Below are positions 61,820 through 64,000 of a stretch of 64,000 bases of DNA, piece after piece. This DNA comes from Candidatus Zixiibacteriota bacterium (GTDB lineage: Bacteria; Zixibacteria; MSB-5A5; GN15; FEB-12). Within the stretch, counting starts at the first letter, position 1. Every line of letters begins with the position of its first letter. A program made the translations under genes and the position numbers. The DNA is taken from NCBI GenBank assembly GCA_035380245.1, contig DAOSXA010000001.1, forward strand, positions 344,069-408,068. Reading direction: 5' to 3'. The notes below the pieces were generated by a model that was not told the origin of the DNA, ran no database searches, and worked only from the letters and a program-made list of their open reading frames with translations.

Positions 61820-62350
61820 ATGAGATTTTTGATCACCTCAGCCCTGCTTCTGCTCCTCACCGTTTCAACGGCCGGAGCAGACGAACAGAAAAACGACCAA
61901 AAGGGCGCTGAACCTTCCGCTACAGAAATCAACTGGATGAAATACGACGAAGGACTGGCCGCCGCCAAGGAAAACGGCAAGCATATCTTAGCCAATTTCA
62001 CGACCGGCTGGTGCGGCTTTTGCAAAAAAATGAACAAAACGACCTTTGTCGATCCGGCTATCGTAGCCGCCATAAATAAGGATTTCGTCGCCGTTAAGAT
62101 CGATGGTGACTCTCGTGACACCCTCGACATCGACGGCTACAAGATCACCGAACGGGATCTCGCCAAAGCCGTCTATCGCGTCGGAGGTTATCCCACCTAT
62201 TGGTTCCTCGAATCCGACGGGACTAAACTTGGCGCTTTACGTGGCTATCAGAGTTCAGCCCAATTGGCTCAAGCCTTGAAGATCGTCTCGGAAAGACAAT
62301 ACGAGAAACCACCAACTGAAGACCAAAAAGCCGATAGCTCGGGGCAATAA
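61820..62350 (+). CDS. Periplasmic thioredoxin-like protein
   Basis: 176 residues from the ATG at 61820 (GGAG upstream; an ATG at 61793 would overlap dnaE). The signal peptide is RFLITSALLLLLTVSTAGA. The thioredoxin-like domain has the active site GWCGFCKKM, a cis-Pro region in VGGYPTYWFLESDG, and ILANFTTGW as the first strand. Such small exported proteins are often thiol reductants for cytochrome c or envelope folding. Starts 14 bases after dnaE. Confidence 0.85.
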   Translation: MRFLITSALLLLLTVSTAGADEQKNDQKGAEPSATEINWMKYDEGLAAAKENGKHILANFTTGWCGFCKKMNKTTFVDPAIVAAINKDFVAVKIDGDSRDTLDIDGYKITERDLAKAVYRVGGYPTYWFLESDGTKLGALRGYQSSAQLAQALKIVSERQYEKPPTEDQKADSSGQ

Positions 62351-62398
62351 ACAGCCGACAGACTGACCTGTGATCAAACTGAAAGGAAACGACCATTG

Positions 62399-62953
62399 AT
62401 GAAGAAGATCTTGATGATAGGCCCTTCCCTGATAGCGTTGTTGGTGTTCGGCTGCGGTAGTTCCGACACCACCCAGGAACACAACTCCGGGACACAGGCA
62501 GCGGCACAAAGCACGACTACACAGAGTAAAGTACCCGCCTCCACCGGGACAACCGTTTCGTTTGCGGCGTATGATGTCGATGGTTTTTTACACCAGTCCG
62601 ATGAGTGGATCGGTAAACAGCCGGTGGTGATTAATTTCTGGGGCACCTGGTGTCCCCCCTGTCGTGCCGAAATACCCGATCTCGTACGTATTTACAACGA
62701 TTACCGCGACAAGGGAATTGAGTTAGTCGGCATTGCCGTCAGGGACCAACCGAACAACGTCAAGCAGTTCGCCGGAAAAAACGGCATGGACTGGCCCATG
62801 CTCATGGTTGATGAGAATGTTATAGCCGGTTTCCCGGATATACGGAATGTGCCGACCACGATCTTCTTCGACCGCAACGGCAACGAAGTACAAAGGTTTG
62901 TCGGTGGTCGCGATTACGAAACTTTCAAGCAGGCTTTCGAACAAATTCTCTAG
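62399..62953 (+). CDS. TlpA/ResA-like thioredoxin lipoprotein
   Basis: 184 residues from the ATG at 62399 (a TTG lies just before it; AAAGGA upstream). Lipobox LIALLVFGC gives a lipidated Cys. A Thr/Gln/Ser-rich linker is followed by a thioredoxin-fold domain with WGTWCPPCRAE and a cis-Pro region NVPTTIFFDRNG. TlpA/ResA proteins reduce apo-cytochrome c or other periplasmic thiols. With the neighbouring thioredoxin it forms a small thiol-redox pair that could serve heme c maturation, which the multiheme genes here would need. Confidence 0.9.
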   Translation: MKKILMIGPSLIALLVFGCGSSDTTQEHNSGTQAAAQSTTTQSKVPASTGTTVSFAAYDVDGFLHQSDEWIGKQPVVINFWGTWCPPCRAEIPDLVRIYNDYRDKGIELVGIAVRDQPNNVKQFAGKNGMDWPMLMVDENVIAGFPDIRNVPTTIFFDRNGNEVQRFVGGRDYETFKQAFEQIL

Positions 62954-62977
62954 CTCGAAAACGAATCTGATATAACA

Positions 62978-63015
62978 AACGGGCGCAACCTGATAAGGCT
63001 GCACCCGTTTTTATT
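62978..63015. terminator. Bidirectional terminator
   Basis: AACGGGCGCAACC / GGCTGCACCCGTT stem with a 6-base loop (two wobble pairs on the minus strand), flanked by TTTTTATTTAT on the plus strand. It lies between the convergent TlpA-like and membrane-protein genes. Confidence 0.75.
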
Positions 63016-63031
63016 TATGCCATATAACGGA

Positions 63032-64000
63032 CTAAGCCGGTTGTTGGCTGTCACTGAAGAACAACTTCAGCATGTACCAGATTAATCCCAAAGCCAGTAC
63101 GAAACAAAGCACGAAAACGATCAAGACCGACCATTGCGACCGGATCGGGATATTAGCCGGGTCCCAGAATTTCTGAAGATGAACAAGCCGCAGAACATGA
63201 CGGGCCGAAACCATGGCCAGCATGGAAACGAAAACCATCAGCCCGGATATCGCGAACTTCCTCTTGAAAAAGAAATGCAGTGAACCGAGCGACAGAATAA
63301 AGCCAACCGTCACGAGCCAGATTCCGGAACTTTGCATAAACGGAACGAGATAATCACCCAGCGTGAATAAATAAATCAGCCCCATAACCATTGCCGCCAA
63401 CATCCCGCAGAGAAAGAACTTCTTGCCGATTTGATACATGGCCTGACTTTTCCGGCCGATCCAGCCGACAAAGAACGCCCCGACGGTAATAGCTCCCAGG
63501 ATCATGTGAAACCAGCGCACCAGATAGGAACCGACCTCGGGATTCAACACGAAACCGGACTGGTTACCGGAGTACAATTGTTGCGTCAGTAAAGGATTCT
63601 CGGAGAGGCTGAACGATGAACTGTAAACGAACGAGACATATGCCATCCCGAGCATTGCCAGACCCAGATAGATCCCGACCCGCTCCCTGGATTTAGTGAA
63701 CGATGCTCCGTAAAGGAAATAGTACGAAAACATCACAGCGGCTAAAATCACCAGCCAGGGCCAGGCCGTTACGATGGTCGAGGCGTAAACCTGCTTATGG
63801 AAAGTTAACTGTACGAACAGAAGCGGCGCCACCCCTATCGTAATCGTTGCGGCCATCAGCGTCGGAAACAGCTTAACGAAACGCTGGATCGATTCATCCT
63901 GCCATTTATTGTTGAACTTAGCCAGCAATAATACCAGACCGCCGCCCAGGACGAAATTCATAGCTGCTAAATGCAGCGTCAGCGTCAGGATATGCAAAAC
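63032..64000 (-). CDS. Polytopic membrane protein, possibly a b-type cytochrome (5' partial)
   Basis: At least 321 residues; the frame stays open to the window edge, so the N-terminus is missing. Eight or nine hydrophobic spans are visible (LHLAAMNFVLGGGLVLLLA, WPWLVILAAVMFSYYFLYG, FVLCFVLALGLIWYMLKLFF). Histidines lie in or next to spans (LTLTLHLAAM, VQLTFHKQV, VRWFHMILGA, SLGSLHFFF, SARHVLRLVHL), a pattern seen in b-heme membrane proteins. No family is assigned with confidence; it is not a classical CydA because the quinol-loop motifs are not visible. Confidence 0.6.
   Translation of the reverse strand, partial: VLHILTLTLHLAAMNFVLGGGLVLLLAKFNNKWQDESIQRFVKLFPTLMAATITIGVAPLLFVQLTFHKQVYASTIVTAWPWLVILAAVMFSYYFLYGASFTKSRERVGIYLGLAMLGMAYVSFVYSSSFSLSENPLLTQQLYSGNQSGFVLNPEVGSYLVRWFHMILGAITVGAFFVGWIGRKSQAMYQIGKKFFLCGMLAAMVMGLIYLFTLGDYLVPFMQSSGIWLVTVGFILSLGSLHFFFKRKFAISGLMVFVSMLAMVSARHVLRLVHLQKFWDPANIPIRSQWSVLIVFVLCFVLALGLIWYMLKLFFSDSQQPA

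Overview
The window reads as a piece of a Gram-negative chromosome from the FCB superphylum, most likely candidate phylum Zixibacteria. The grounds are very large secreted proteins ending in paired dockerin-like calcium-binding repeats (GPDISDLVYLVTYMFQ type), a FlgD/T9SS-type C-terminal sorting domain, a PEP-CTERM protein, outer-membrane multiheme cytochromes and long multi-PAS sensor kinases next to ordinary housekeeping genes (gyrB, recA, dnaE, rpsF/rpsR/rplI, pth). The phylum call is an inference from protein style; there is no 16S gene here. I found no tRNA, rRNA, CRISPR array, insertion sequence or prophage.

Layout. 1-3662: 3' part of a giant Cys-rich repeat protein with a sorting tail. 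3724-8437 (minus): an Smr-domain protein behind a MASE1/six-PAS histidine kinase. 8908-15753 (minus): an electron-transfer locus made of an octaheme cytochrome c fused to a membrane cytochrome b, an MtrB-like outer-membrane barrel (interrupted by an in-frame TGA), an MtrA/DmsE-like decaheme cytochrome and a TetR regulator. Matching GTTAGT...ACTAAC palindromes lie in front of all three transcription units. 15934-21275 (minus): tandem 861/864-residue secreted paralogues. 21743-30059 (minus): a Porphyromonas-type peptidylarginine deiminase beside a gingipain-like C25 protease, both ending in dockerin-like repeats.

30428-32730 (plus): dciA-gyrB. 32953-36156 (plus): small secreted protein, serine hydrolase and lipoprotein genes in a region rich in short palindromic repeats. 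36171-47996 (minus): a long co-oriented block that reads, in transcription order, ECF sigma factor, copper P-type ATPase, histidine kinase, response regulator, pth, rpsF, rpsR, DUF2232 protein, rplI, bifunctional nuclease, TPR/periplasmic-binding fusion, small protein, PH-like membrane protein and methyltransferase. 48364-56354: CapA-like protein (plus), M23 peptidase (minus), SDR oxidoreductase (plus) and a second giant PAS kinase (plus). 56432-64000: recA (minus), PEP-CTERM peptide, dnaE and two thioredoxin-fold proteins (plus), and a partial polytopic membrane protein (minus).

The two most interesting regions are: (a) the TetR-controlled porin-cytochrome conduit, which looks like an extracellular electron-transfer route running from the quinol pool through an octaheme/cytochrome-b fusion to a decaheme-barrel pair, with an extra heme motif in the barrel and a possible recoding or nonsense TGA; and (b) the gingipain/PPAD pair, in which the catalytic residues, their spacing and the two substrate-carboxylate arginines of the Porphyromonas enzymes are kept.
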